Source of the DNA: Minicystis rosea
GTDB lineage: Bacteria > Myxococcota_A > Polyangia > Polyangiales > Polyangiaceae
Assembly: GCA_001931535.1 (NCBI GenBank)
Contig: CP016211.1
Span: 14,027,501-14,091,500, forward strand
Direction: 5' to 3'
DNA: 64,000 nucleotides
The translations under genes and the position numbers were made by a program. Positions 27,908 to 36,983 of this stretch are shown piece by piece (position 1 is the stretch's first letter; the number at the start of each line of letters is the position of its first letter). The notes beneath the pieces are model-generated. The model searched no databases and had not been told where the DNA came from. It was given only the letters and a program-made list of their open reading frames with translations.

Positions 27908-28185
27908 GCCACACGAACGCGCCGGACCCGAGCCCCCTCACGCCCGAGGAAGAGGCGTTGATGCAGGAGCAGATCGAGGCCGCGATCGCGCCATATAAGG
28001 CGATCACGCCGCCGCACCTCTACGCCGTCATGCGCCGCGAGGCCGAGGAGAAGATGCGCGCGCACCCGGCGGTGCGCCTCCTGCTCGCCGCCGGGACGAA
28101 GCGCGCGGCACCTGACACGAGCGCCGAGGTGCCGAAGGACGGCGTGGAGGTCATCGAGCCCGAGGAGCAGAAGGAGGGAGCATGA
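27904..28185 (+). CDS. Small acidic protein in the kinase-sigma chain
   Basis: A 93-aa protein of unknown family. One helical core (EEEALMQEQIEAAIAPYKAI, then TPPHLYAVMRREAEEKMRAH) is followed by an acidic tail ending VEVIEPEEQKEGA. It starts and ends in ATGA overlaps (27904-27907 and 28182-28185) with kinase and sigma-factor genes, so its translation is coupled to both. Position directly before a sigma factor makes an anti-sigma or adaptor role possible, but no anti-sigma motif is seen. Confidence 0.75.
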   Translation: MSHTNAPDPSPLTPEEEALMQEQIEAAIAPYKAITPPHLYAVMRREAEEKMRAHPAVRLLLAAGTKRAAPDTSAEVPKDGVEVIEPEEQKEGA

Positions 28186-28970
28186 AGGACGTCGCGCCGC
28201 CCCCGCCGCCCACCGAGCGCGAGCAACGGCTCGTGCGCGAAGCGGTGCACGTCGTGGCCGAGTGCGCCGCCGACGTGGCGCCGCGCTGGTCGCGCTTCGT
28301 CTCCAATCCGGAGGAGCTCTACGCGGTGGGGACGTTCGCGCTCTACCGCGCGGCCCGCGCGTTCCGCGACGAGATGTGCCCCTCGTTCGTGCTGTTCGCG
28401 CGCTGCCGCGTGCGCTGGGCCATGCTCGACAACCTGCGCCTCCAGGCGCGGCGGCACCGGATCGAGCGCGCCGCCATGGCGGCGTCCGATCGGTTCGCCG
28501 CGGAGTACGCGCTCGCGGGCTTCGACGTCCTCGACCACGACCAGGACGACATCCGCCGGCACCTCCACGAGTTCGCGAGCCGGCTGTTCGCCGCCACCTT
28601 CGCCGCTGGGATTGATGAGGTGTTGCGTGGCGACGATCGGGAGGCCGTCGAGCTGCGCGCGGAGTACGCGCACGCGATCACCTCGCTGCGCAAGGCGCTC
28701 GGCGCGTTAGAGCCGAGGGAGGCCGAGGTGGTCGTGCTCGTCTACGGCAAGGGGAAGACGTTGCAGGAGGTGAGCGAGCACGTCGGCGTCGCCTACTCGA
28801 CCGCACGCGAAAGGCACGCGCGCGCGCTCGACCGGCTGCACAAGTTCTTGACCGCGTTCGGGGTCACGCGCGCGCCGCCGCCCATCGACGCGCCGGGCGT
28901 CCCACCCGTGCTCGCTGCGAACGACATCGCGCCCTCATTAGGCGAAGCCGGAGAAGGAGGGCCGCCATGA
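28182..28970 (+). CDS. Sigma-70 family RNA polymerase sigma factor
   Basis: A 262-aa sigma factor. Region 2 is seen at about 38-105: PEELYAVGTFALYRAARAFR, then FVLFARCRVRWAMLDNLRL. This corresponds to the core-binding and -10-reading helices in the group-3 (FliA/SigB-like) layout. Region 4 is at about 170-225: LGALEPREAEVVVLVYGKGK, then TLQEVSEHVGVAYSTARERH, the -35-binding helix-turn-helix. Region 3 is replaced by a helical linker. A Pro-rich tail of about 35 residues follows. It is linked by ATGA overlaps to the 93-aa gene before it and the 105-aa gene after it. Likely directs a specific regulon, perhaps the divergent vgrG island; target promoters are unknown. Confidence 0.88.
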   Translation: MKDVAPPPPPTEREQRLVREAVHVVAECAADVAPRWSRFVSNPEELYAVGTFALYRAARAFRDEMCPSFVLFARCRVRWAMLDNLRLQARRHRIERAAMAASDRFAAEYALAGFDVLDHDQDDIRRHLHEFASRLFAATFAAGIDEVLRGDDREAVELRAEYAHAITSLRKALGALEPREAEVVVLVYGKGKTLQEVSEHVGVAYSTARERHARALDRLHKFLTAFGVTRAPPPIDAPGVPPVLAANDIAPSLGEAGEGGPP

Positions 28971-29284
28971 GCCTTCGAGGCATGTTGTGCAGCGACGGCA
29001 AGGCTTCCGCCCGCGTCTTCACGGTGCTCGCGCTGCCGGCGGCCGGGCCGAAGCCGAGGGATGAGCTGACGCGCGTGCTCTTCACGCCTCCGCCCGACGT
29101 CCCGCGACGGGCGGCTCCCGTTCAGTCCTCGGGGCCGCGGCAGCCGGATCAGGTGCGCCGCCAGGAGCCGCGCCCGGGGATCGAGTTTCCCGACAACCGC
29201 TCGGCCTTGTCGACCCAGCGGTTCATCGTCGATCCGGTTTGGGCCGCCGTGGAGCTGCGGCGCATGTTCGCGGAGGAGCCATGA
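28967..29284 (+). CDS. Small protein of unknown function in the kinase-sigma chain
   Basis: A 105-aa, Pro/Arg-rich, mostly disordered protein (LCSDGKASARVFTVLALPAA at the start, SALSTQRFIVDPVWAAVELR near the end). No domain is recognised. The ATGA overlaps on both sides (28967-28970 with the sigma gene, 29281-29284 with the second kinase gene) support that it is translated. It may tether the kinase or be a kinase substrate; this is inference from position. Confidence 0.65.
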   Translation: MSLRGMLCSDGKASARVFTVLALPAAGPKPRDELTRVLFTPPPDVPRRAAPVQSSGPRQPDQVRRQEPRPGIEFPDNRSALSTQRFIVDPVWAAVELRRMFAEEP

Positions 29285-30723
29285 GCGAGATCAAGCCGGG
29301 CGACGTGGTGCTCGGGAAATACCGGGTCGAGCGCGTGCTGGGACAGGGAGCGATGGGCTGTGTGCTCGCCGTGATGAACGTGGACCTCGAGCAGCGCTTC
29401 GCGATCAAGCTGATGAAGGCGAGCCGCGCGCCCGCGGAGGCGCACGCGCGGTTCGTGCGGGAGGCGAAGATTACGGCGAAGCTCCGGTCCGAGCACGCGG
29501 TGAAGGTGCTCGACGTCGGCACGACCGAGGGCGGCGAGCCGTACATGCTGATGGAGCACCTCGAAGGGCGAGACCTCGCGGACGAGCTGCGCGCCCGCGG
29601 GCCGCTGCCTGTCGGAGAGGCCGTGGAGCACATCCTCCAGGCGTGCGAAGCGCTCGCGGAGGCGCACGCGGCGGGCGTGGTCCATCGCGACATCAAGCCG
29701 GCGAACCTGTTCCTCGCGCGCGGCGCTGCCGGGCGCGTGGTCTTGAAGGTGCTCGACTTCGGCGTGTCGAAGCTCGCGGGCGACGGCGCGCTCACGGGCG
29801 ATCTCGCGGCGCTGGGGAGCCCGCTCTACATGTCGCCCGAGCAGATGAACGCGTCGAAGGACGTCGACGCGCGGTGCGATGTGTGGGCGCTCGGGGTGAC
29901 GTTGTTCGAGCTGCTCGTAGGGCGCACGCCGTTCCACGCCGACACCATCCACGTGGTCGTCGCGCAGGTGGGGCTCAAGGATCCTCCGCCGCTCGCCCCC
30001 CTCCGGCCCGACTTGCCCGCGGGGCTCGAAGCGGTGATCCGCGCCTGCCTGGAGAAGACTCCGGAGCGGCGCATGGCGAGCGTCGCTGCGCTGGCGGCAG
30101 CCCTCGCGCCGTTCGGGCCGGAGCGCGCCAAGCGCCACGCCGAGCAGGCCGCGGCGGTGCTCGGCGAGCAGGTGGCGCCGGCGCGGCCGACGGTGGAGCT
30201 TCCGCCGGCCGAGAGCGCGACGCGCGCGGGCGTGCTGACGGCGCCGCTCCCACCCGCGGCGCTGACGGCGACGACTGGGGGGAGGGCGGCGTTGGCGCAG
30301 GCGACGCTGTCGACGTCCGCGCTCACACCGCCGAAGCGCCGGCGTGGGGTGTTCGCCGCGGCCGCGGCGGCGCTCGCGGCGGGCGGCGCGCTCGCGGCGG
30401 CCTTGGTCGGAGGACGAGGACGAGCGGTGGGGCCTTCGCTCGGCGCGGGCACGATACCCGAGCCGCCGGCGTCGTCGCCTGCGCAGCCGCGGATCGAGGC
30501 TCCGCGTGCGGAGCTGCCCGAGGCGGGCGCATCGAGTGAAGCGGCGATGGATGCAGGCGCGCCGGCTGCCACGGCAACGGCGAGCGCGCGGGCAGCGGAG
30601 GCGGCGCCTCCGAAAAACATGCCCGCGGTGCCGAAGGGTGCGCCGAAGCCCGAGCCGCGTGCGCCTGCGGAGACGACGAAGCCCGCGCCGGTGAAGCCGC
30701 CGGGCACGACCTACAACCTTTGA
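29281..30723 (+). CDS. Transmembrane Ser/Thr protein kinase
   Basis: A 480-aa Hanks-type kinase. The kinase domain (about 10-280) has glycine loop LGQGAMGCVLAV, Lys43 in FAIKLMK, HRDIKPANLF (His135), DFG at 159-161, and GSPLYMSPEQ. This is the standard PknB-like myxobacterial form and should be active. A Thr/Ser/Ala-rich linker, one membrane segment (about 355-378, GVFAAAAAALAAGGALAAAL) and a Pro/Ala-rich outer tail ending PPGTTYNL follow. It overlaps the previous gene by ATGA and precedes a TPR/PEGA secreted protein by 17 bases. The same kinase plus TPR/PEGA pairing occurs again at 54.3-57.1 kb. ATG at 29281. Confidence 0.92.
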   Translation: MSEIKPGDVVLGKYRVERVLGQGAMGCVLAVMNVDLEQRFAIKLMKASRAPAEAHARFVREAKITAKLRSEHAVKVLDVGTTEGGEPYMLMEHLEGRDLADELRARGPLPVGEAVEHILQACEALAEAHAAGVVHRDIKPANLFLARGAAGRVVLKVLDFGVSKLAGDGALTGDLAALGSPLYMSPEQMNASKDVDARCDVWALGVTLFELLVGRTPFHADTIHVVVAQVGLKDPPPLAPLRPDLPAGLEAVIRACLEKTPERRMASVAALAAALAPFGPERAKRHAEQAAAVLGEQVAPARPTVELPPAESATRAGVLTAPLPPAALTATTGGRAALAQATLSTSALTPPKRRRGVFAAAAAALAAGGALAAALVGGRGRAVGPSLGAGTIPEPPASSPAQPRIEAPRAELPEAGASSEAAMDAGAPAATATASARAAEAAPPKNMPAVPKGAPKPEPRAPAETTKPAPVKPPGTTYNL

Positions 30724-30740
30724 GGGGAGCGAGACGATCG

Positions 30741-31739
30741 ATGAAGAGGACATGGAGCGTTGTTGGGATCGCGACGGCGATCGCGATCCTCACCGCGTCG
30801 GCGGCGATGCCGGCGCACGCACAGGGCACGGCGGACGAAGCCGCCGCGGTCGCGCTGTTCAACGAAGCGAAGAAGCTCGTGGGGCGGGCAACTACGCGGC
30901 GGCGTGCCCGAAGTTCGTGGAGGTGCGGCGGCTGATGCCCACCGCGGGGCTCTTCCTGAACCTGGGGATTGCTACGAGCACCTCGGGAAGATGGCGAGCG
31001 CGTGGGGCGCGTTCAAAGAGGCGGAGCGGATCGCGGGGGCTGCGCGGGACGCGGATCGGCTGGGAGAGGCGGGGCGGCGGGCGAAGGCGATCGAGGGGCA
31101 GCTCTCCCGTCTGACGATCACCGTCGGCGCGGCGGAGCGGCTGCCCGGCCTGACGGTCAAGCGGAACAACGCCGAGATCGGCGAGGGGCAGTGGGGGTCG
31201 GCCCTGCCGGTGGACGCGGGGGAGCACGTGCTCGAGGTCTCGGCGCCGGGCCATCGATCGTGGCTGACCTCGGTGCCGGTGCCGCCGAACGGCGCGACGA
31301 TCTCGGTCGCCATTCCGCGGTTGATCGCCGATCCCGTCTTGGTGGCACCTCCGGAGGAGCCGCGCTCGTGGTGGACAGGGCAGCGCATCGCGGGCGCGAG
31401 CGTCGGCGGAGTGGGCGTCGTCGGCTTGGTGGTGGGCGCGATCTTCGGGGCGCAGACACTCTCGAAGATCAAGGCATCCAAGGAGCAGTGCTCGCCGAGC
31501 GATCCCAACTTCTGCAACGACGTCGGCGTGGCGCTGCGCAGCGATGCGAAGACGGCCGGCACGGCGTCGACGGCGGCGCTCGTGGCGGGCTCGGTGCTGG
31601 TGGTCGGCGGCGCGGTGCTGGTGCTCACGGCGCCGGCGGCGAAGGCGCCGGAAGAGAAAGCGAGAGAGGCCGTGAGGCTGGAGCTGCGTCCGCTGGTGGG
31701 CGCGGCCGAGGCGGGGCTCGTGCTGGGGGCAGGTGGTGA
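30741..31739 (+). pseudogene. Secreted TPR/PEGA protein, frame broken at three G-runs
   Basis: The start MKRTWSVVGIATAIAILTAS, then AAMPAHAQG, is a clear signal peptide. The frame then breaks near 30881-30884, 30964-30967 and 31725-31729. Adding one G at each run restores one protein: TPR segment (LFNEAKKLVGAGNYAAACPK, LFLNLGDCYEHLGKMASAWG), a PEGA-like beta domain (LTITVGAAERLPGLTVKR, VDAGEHVLEVSAPGHRSW), and two membrane-like segments ending LVLGGRW. It is a paralogue of the gene at 54272-55240, which is intact. So this is either a sequence error or a recent inactivation. It lies 17 bases after a kinase gene, like its paralogue; the pair may form a sensing unit at the envelope. Confidence 0.8.
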
Positions 31740-31741
31740 CG

Positions 31742-33503
31742 ATGACGACGATGCGACGGATGTTCGGAGGCGCTCTGCTGCTGGTGACGGCGCTGGGGCG
31801 GGGTGCTTGCAGATGGCGGGCTACGAGGATGCGCGGCCCGGGTGGACGGGGGCGAGCGCCACGACGAGCGGCAGCACCGGCACCACGACGAGCAGCAGCA
31901 CGGGTGGCATGGTGGAGCCGTGCGCAAACGGGGTCCGCGATGGAAACGAGACGGGCGTGGACTGCGGCGGCGGGAGCTGCCCGGCGTGCGGGGAGGGGGA
32001 GGGGTGCACGTTCGGGAGTGACTGCACGAGCCTCGTGTGTGCGAGCGGCGGTGCGTGTGCGGCGCCTGCGTGCGACGACGGGATCAAGAACGGGGACGAG
32101 AGCGACAAGGACTGCGGCGGGAGCTGCGCAGGGTGCGAGATCGGGGAGGCGTGCGTGCACAGCACGGACTGCGCGAACAACGCGACGTGCAAGGGGAGCA
32201 AGTGCGCGGACCCGTTCGTGTGGGCGAAGCGCTATGGGGATGCGAGCGATCAGGTGGCCAACGGGATCGCGGTCACGCGTGGCGGTGGGCAGTACGTAGC
32301 GCTCGTCGGATCTTTTGCCGGAGCGATCGACTTTGGTGATGGCGCAGCGCTCAGTGGGGGCGGCGACGACGTATTCCTGAGCTATCTCCGTACGGACAGC
32401 GCAGCGTTCAAGACGCTTCGGTTCGGTGGCGCGAACTCGCAGCACGGAACTGGCATCGCGATCGGAGTTGCCAACAATGCTCGATTTACCGGCGACTTTC
32501 TTGGATCGATCAACGTGGGGAAGACCTACGCGAACAGCGGTGCGTCGCCTGCGGCCTTCGTGGCATCAGTCGACATCTCTGGAGGCACCCATGGGAGCAA
32601 AGCCTACTATGCCGGCGTCGAGCCACGGATCGCCATTGCGGCGGATAGTATGGACAACGTGCTCCTCACGGGAGGATTCTCCGGCGCTGTCGACTTCGGG
32701 GGTGGCGCGCTCACGAGCCAGGGGGCGGCGACATCTTCGTGGTGAAGCTCGACTCCATGGCAAACCACATTTGGAGCAAACGTTTCGGCGATTCGAGCGG
32801 CGAAAGAGGGCACGCCATTGCTGCGGACGCCGAGGGGAACGTGTTTGTAGCTGGGAGTATGGGTGGCGGAACCATCGACTTCGGCGGCGGCGGGATCGAC
32901 GGCGATCTCTTCGTCATGAAGCTGGATGCGAGCGGGAATCACCTCTGGAGCAAGGGGTACGAAGGCTTCGGGAGTGGGGTGTCCGCGATCGCCGCCGACA
33001 GTGCGGGGAACGTCGTCGTGGCCGGCTCCTACTACAGCACGATCGAGTTCGGCGGTGGTCCGCTTGCTGACGGAAATGGCGGCGCCGCATTCGTGGTGAA
33101 GCTCGACCAGCACGGCAATCATCTGTGGAGCAAGGGGCTGACCTATTCCGGGGTGCCGTTTGCGTCGTCGGGCAACTGCATGGCGCTCGACGCGTCAGAC
33201 AACGTGCTCGTCGCCGGCGGGTTCAGCGGAACCGTGGATCTGGGCGGGGGTCCGATCGTGAGCGCGCATCTGCCGAACTCCGGTAAGGTCGACGCGTTCT
33301 TGTTGAAGCTCGACCCGGAAGGCAACCACCTGTGGAGTAGGGGCTATGGATGCGACTCGTACTGCGCTGCGTCTGGCGTCGCTGTGGACGAGCTCGGCAA
33401 CGCGTTCTTGACCGGCTGGTTCGAGGGAACGATCGACTTGGGCGGGGGGCCGCTCACGAGCGCAGGTGGGAAGGACGTCTTCGTTGCGAAGCTGGCGCCG
33501 TAG
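31742..33503 (+). pseudogene. Lipoprotein with Cys-rich and beta-propeller (SBBP) repeats, frame broken at two G-runs
   Basis: ATG at 31742 opens MTTMRRMFGGALLLVTALG. One missing G at 31795-31798 hides the lipobox (GAGC), and a second at 32721-32725 splits the propeller. With both restored the product is about 585 aa: signal, Thr/Ser linker, and two Cys-rich units (NETGVDCGGGSCPACGEGEG and the DESDKDCGGSCAGCEIGEAC unit) of a kind common in myxobacterial surface proteins. About six SBBP-type blades follow, with GNHLWSKGYEGFG, VAGSYYSTIEFGGG and similar motifs. It is probably anchored at the outer membrane and likely part of the same transcription unit as the kinase and TPR/PEGA genes upstream. 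Confidence 0.78.
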
Positions 33504-33521
33504 GCGGTGCGAGAGCTCGAC

Positions 33522-33547
33522 GAGGCCGGGCTCCGTAGTCCGGCCTC
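33522..33547. terminator. Stem-loop between convergent lipoprotein genes
   Basis: GAGGCCGG (33522-33529) pairs with CCGGCCTC (33540-33547) across a 10-nt loop in the 42-base gap between the converging genes ending at 33503 and 33546. No T-run is present. Confidence 0.45.
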
Positions 33548-34582
33548 ACGGCTTCAGGCGGATGGCGAAGTTCGCGAGGAACACGAAACCCTGCTTCGCG
33601 CCGTCGTTCGTCGACACCTTCGTTCCATCCTCGCTCACCTTGCCGTCGCTCATCTTGGCCCAGCCGGCGTACGGCGCGTAGGTCTGGCCGGCGTCGGTGC
33701 TGAGGATCCAGAACTCGACGTCGGCGCCGGGGGCCCAGTCGAGATCGTTGGGCGTCTTCGTCTTGTGCGGCAGAGCGACGGTGACCTTCGCCGCCGGGCA
33801 GATCGTCGTGTCCTGCGCGCCCACGCCGTAGAGAAGCGCGAGGTTCGCCGGGGCGCCCACGGCCGGATCGATCACAGGCCCGATGTTCGTGAGCGGGATG
33901 CTTACCGCGCGGAACAATTGGTCCTCGCAGGTTGCGTGGAGCGGAGAGAACGTAACAGCAGCATTGGTAGGGACGGCGATGGAAACGTCGCCCGACGTTG
34001 CCGTGGTTCCCGGCGTGAGGGGAGCGCCAGGTTTGTCGCTCAACTTGGCGGTCGCGAGCACGTGGCCCGTAAAGTCCGTCGTCGGCGTCGTCGTCGTGTC
34101 GGGGAGAGGGATCGCGAGCTCGGCGTGTGCGAGCGAGTCGCCGAACTTGAACGCCGGATTCTTCATGCTGGTGTTTGCGTCGATCGTGACCTCGCCGTTC
34201 GAGTCTGTCGGTTTGGCGGGCGAGCACGTGTCGGTGCCGCAGATGAAGACCGTGGCTTTGTCGATGGGAAGGCCGTTCTCGTCGACGATCTTCGCCTTCA
34301 CCGTGCCACCAGGCACCTTCTCGCCCGTGCGCGGGAGAAGCTGGTGTCGTTCGCCGGGCACGTCGTTCCGTCCCCGAACCCCTCACACGAGCCGCCCGTC
34401 CCGCTCGACGTCGTCGTGCCGGTGCTCGTGGTCGTCCCCGACGTGGTGCTGCCGCCGGTGCCACCACTACCCCCGGTGTTGTTGCTCGACGAGCCGCACG
34501 CGGCGCTCGCGAGCATCGCGACGGCCGCCGCCGCGAGCAGGCCCGATTGCCGGAGGTGCCTCGTAATCGAAGTGCGCATCAC
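33546..34582 (-). pseudogene. Secreted lipoprotein with Ig-like/DUF domains, one frame break
   Basis: The 5' part (from ATG at 34582) has the signal MRTSITRHLRQSGLLAAAAV ending at a lipobox SAAC, then a Gly/Thr linker. The frame is lost near 34333-34335, where one added G on the plus strand (a C on the coding strand) fuses it to the rest: TGEKVPGGTVKAKIVDENGL, an Ig-like fold with a carboxypeptidase-regulatory look, and a long beta-rich C-terminal domain to AIRLKP. Full length would be about 345 aa. As read, the two parts overlap in different frames. It is probably an intact surface lipoprotein hidden by a sequence error. Function unknown. Confidence 0.75.
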
Positions 34583-34810
34583 GGTCCCTTCCTATCGCCC
34601 GTCGTGCGGGCGCGCGATGGTAGCGCCGGTCGGACTTCAGATCCACGAGCCTCGCGCCCGCATCGTGCTTGCCCCGGTCGCGTGCGTGTTTGCTCCAGAA
34701 CATCGCGCGCGAGGCGCACCTTCGAGCACTCTCGCGCACGGATCACGAGGTCGGATGCAGGTTGGGTGTGGCCCGTAGGCTCTCCCACCGAATAGAATCG
34801 CATCCGAAGA

Positions 34811-35920
34811 ATGATGTCGTCGGACGACGTACGGCACAACGACGCGATCGATCCTGGGGGGACATCGGAGACGTCGGGCATCCAGCCCGCGATCTCGGTG
34901 CCCGACCCGAGCGCGCCCGTCGTGCCTCCAGAGCTGGATCTCCTCCAGCGCGCGGTGGACGGCGACGCCAAGGCCATGCGCCAGCTCGTGCGCGGGCTCA
35001 CACCCGTGATCCGCGCCAACGTGGGCTGGGTGCTCGTGCGCGGACAAGCGCCGGGCCGGCGTGAGGCTCGGCAGGAGATCGAGGACGTCACGCAGTCGGT
35101 GCTACTCGCGCTCTTCGCCGATCGCGGGCGCGTGCTGCTCCAATGGGATCCGACGCGCGGCCTGGATTTGCCGAGCTTCGTGGCGCTGCTCGCGCGCCGC
35201 GAGACGGTGAGCGTGCTCCGCAGCCGGCGCCGCAGCCCGTGGACCGAGGATCCGACGCAGCACGAGGATCTCGATCGCAATGCCATGCCGCACATGGGCC
35301 CCGAGTCGGAGGCCATCTCGCGCGACATGCTGAACGCGCTCTCGGGCGCGGTGCGCGAGCGGCTCTCGGCGCGCGGCGCGGAGATCTTCGATCTGATGTT
35401 CCTCGAGGGCCGGCCGGTCGAGGAGGTCTCCTCCATCACGGGCATGTCCGCGGACACCGTGTACGTGTGGAAGAGCCGTCTCGTGCGGCAGCTCCGCGAG
35501 ATCTTCGACGAGCTCGGGAGGACGCCGCCCACCATCCCGCCGCCCGCCGATCCCAATGATCGCGTGAAGACGGGACCCATTCCGATCGTGCCCCGCGCGC
35601 GCCCGTCGTCGCCGGAGAGCGGTCGCACGGCGCCGACGACGGGGACGATCCCCGCGATTCCGCGAGCCCCGAAGACGGGGCCGATCCCTGCGGTGAAGCG
35701 CGTCGATGCAGCGCCGAAGACGGGGCCGATCCCCGCGGTGAAGCGCGTCGATTCCGCGTCGAAGACGGGACCGATCCCTGCGGTGAAGCGCGTCGATCCC
35801 GCGTCGAAGACGGGGCCGATCCCCACCGTGAAGCGAGAGCCGGCACCGGAGCCCAGCGCGCCCATTCGCGCCGCGGCGGTCGGATCATCGTCCGTGCCGC
35901 CGCCGCGCGGCGATGGCTGA
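34811..35920 (+). CDS. ECF-type sigma factor with C-terminal KTGPIPAVKR repeats
   Basis: A 369-aa protein. Region 2 is at about 40-130 (LLQRAVDGDAKAMRQLVRGL, EIEDVTQSVLLALFADRGRV). Region 4 is at about 175-235 (AEIFDLMFLEGRPVEEVSSI, then TGMSADTVYVWKSRLVRQLR). This is the two-domain ECF layout. Unusually, a 135-residue disordered tail follows, with four 15-residue repeats PKTGPIPAVKRVDAA (about residues 286-345) and degenerate upstream copies. The repeats keep Lys-Thr-Gly; a Thr phosphorylated by one of the local kinases is possible but unproven. No anti-sigma gene is next to it. ATG at 34811. The 34583-34810 gap upstream holds no gene. Confidence 0.85.
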   Translation: MMSSDDVRHNDAIDPGGTSETSGIQPAISVPDPSAPVVPPELDLLQRAVDGDAKAMRQLVRGLTPVIRANVGWVLVRGQAPGRREARQEIEDVTQSVLLALFADRGRVLLQWDPTRGLDLPSFVALLARRETVSVLRSRRRSPWTEDPTQHEDLDRNAMPHMGPESEAISRDMLNALSGAVRERLSARGAEIFDLMFLEGRPVEEVSSITGMSADTVYVWKSRLVRQLREIFDELGRTPPTIPPPADPNDRVKTGPIPIVPRARPSSPESGRTAPTTGTIPAIPRAPKTGPIPAVKRVDAAPKTGPIPAVKRVDSASKTGPIPAVKRVDPASKTGPIPTVKREPAPEPSAPIRAAAVGSSSVPPPRGDG

Positions 35921-35943
35921 GGTCTCGTCAGGGCGGGCGAGCC

Positions 35944-36113
35944 GGCCTTCGTCACGATGGGACCGCAGGCGGCCCCAAACCCCGGGCTGGACGAGCGGGT
36001 GCTCGTCACGTTGGGGCCGCGAGCGGCCCCAAGCGCCGGGCTGGACGAGCACGTGCTCGTCACGTTGGGGCCGCGAGCGGCCCCGTGTCCCGGGTGTGAC
36101 GAGCAGGCGCTGA
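35944..36113. repeat. Dispersed palindromic repeat, copy 3 (three tandem units, GGGGCCGC family)
   Basis: Three units of about 54 bp are seen, in inverse orientation to the copies at 5.5 and 18 kb. Each has the palindrome GGGGCCGCGAGCGGCCCC or a close variant (35963, 36012, 36067 regions), followed by a CGGGCTGGACGAGC segment and TCGTCACG. It fills the gap between the ECF sigma gene and the minus-strand methyltransferase, so lies at the 3' end of both. Confidence 0.8.
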
Positions 36114-36977
36114 TCACGGCCCGCTTTGCGACCGCGGCGGCTGCGGCATGTTGGGCCGCGCCGTCGGGAGCGGGATGGCGGCGCCCTTGCGGGCCACGGC
36201 TTCGATGCCGGCCTGCGTGCACACGAAGCCCTGCGGCGAGCCCTGGGTGATGGCGCCGAGCGTCGCTTGCATCACGCGATCGCTGTCGCCGTCGGGCGCC
36301 TGCTGGAGCCACACCGGCGCGACCACGGCCATCGTCGAGAGGAACCCCTGCGGATCGCCGACGAGGCCGGGCGCGATCTGGTACTTGAAATGCTCCATCG
36401 AGAGGCCCGACGCGCGCATCTGCGAGCACACCTCGGCCGGCGTGGGCATCTCGGGGAACGCGGCGCACGCGCGCCCGAAGAGGCGGGCCCACACGCCGTT
36501 GACGACGCCGATCCACTCCTCGTAGCCGGGCGCGGCCAAGGTCGTGAGCATGAGCTGGCCACCCGGGCGCAGCACGCGCGACATCTCCTTGATGGCGCGC
36601 GCGCGATCGGGGAACCAGTGGTAGGCGCTGTTGCAGACGACGAGATCGAACGAGCTGTCGGGCAGCTCCAGCGCCTCGGCGTCGCCGACGACGAACGTCG
36701 CCGCGAGGCCCGCCGACGCCGCCTTGCGCCGCGCGACGTCGAGCATCCCCGGCGAGAGATCGACGCCCACCAGCTTGCGGCAAGGCCCGAGCACGCGGGC
36801 CATCTCCAGCAGGTTGATGCCCGTGCCACACCCGACGTCGAGGATGGCCGGCAGCGGCGCGACATTGGCGTAGGGCAGGAGCGCCCACAGCGCGCGCAGA
36901 TAGATGCCACCGGCCATCTGATCGTAGGCCCGTGCCGATTGGTCGTAGGCCTCGCTCAGCGCTTCTTTCGTTTCCAT
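36114..36977 (-). CDS. Class I SAM-dependent methyltransferase (Methyltransf_11/UbiE-like)
   Basis: A 287-aa protein. Motif I is AILDVGCGTGINLLEMARVL, followed by LVGVDLSPGMLDVARRKAAS (motif II), VVGDAEALELPDSSFDLVVC (motif III) and LRPGGQLMLTTLA. It transfers a methyl group from SAM to a small molecule, likely a quinone, lipid or secondary metabolite; substrate not predictable. The C-terminal 110 residues are specific to this subtype. ATG at 36977 (METKEA) is preferred to one two codons upstream, because the GAGGGGG ribosome site then has a normal 6-base spacing. Confidence 0.88.
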   Translation of the reverse strand: METKEALSEAYDQSARAYDQMAGGIYLRALWALLPYANVAPLPAILDVGCGTGINLLEMARVLGPCRKLVGVDLSPGMLDVARRKAASAGLAATFVVGDAEALELPDSSFDLVVCNSAYHWFPDRARAIKEMSRVLRPGGQLMLTTLAAPGYEEWIGVVNGVWARLFGRACAAFPEMPTPAEVCSQMRASGLSMEHFKYQIAPGLVGDPQGFLSTMAVVAPVWLQQAPDGDSDRVMQATLGAITQGSPQGFVCTQAGIEAVARKGAAIPLPTARPNMPQPPRSQSGP

Positions 36978-36983
36978 CGCCAT

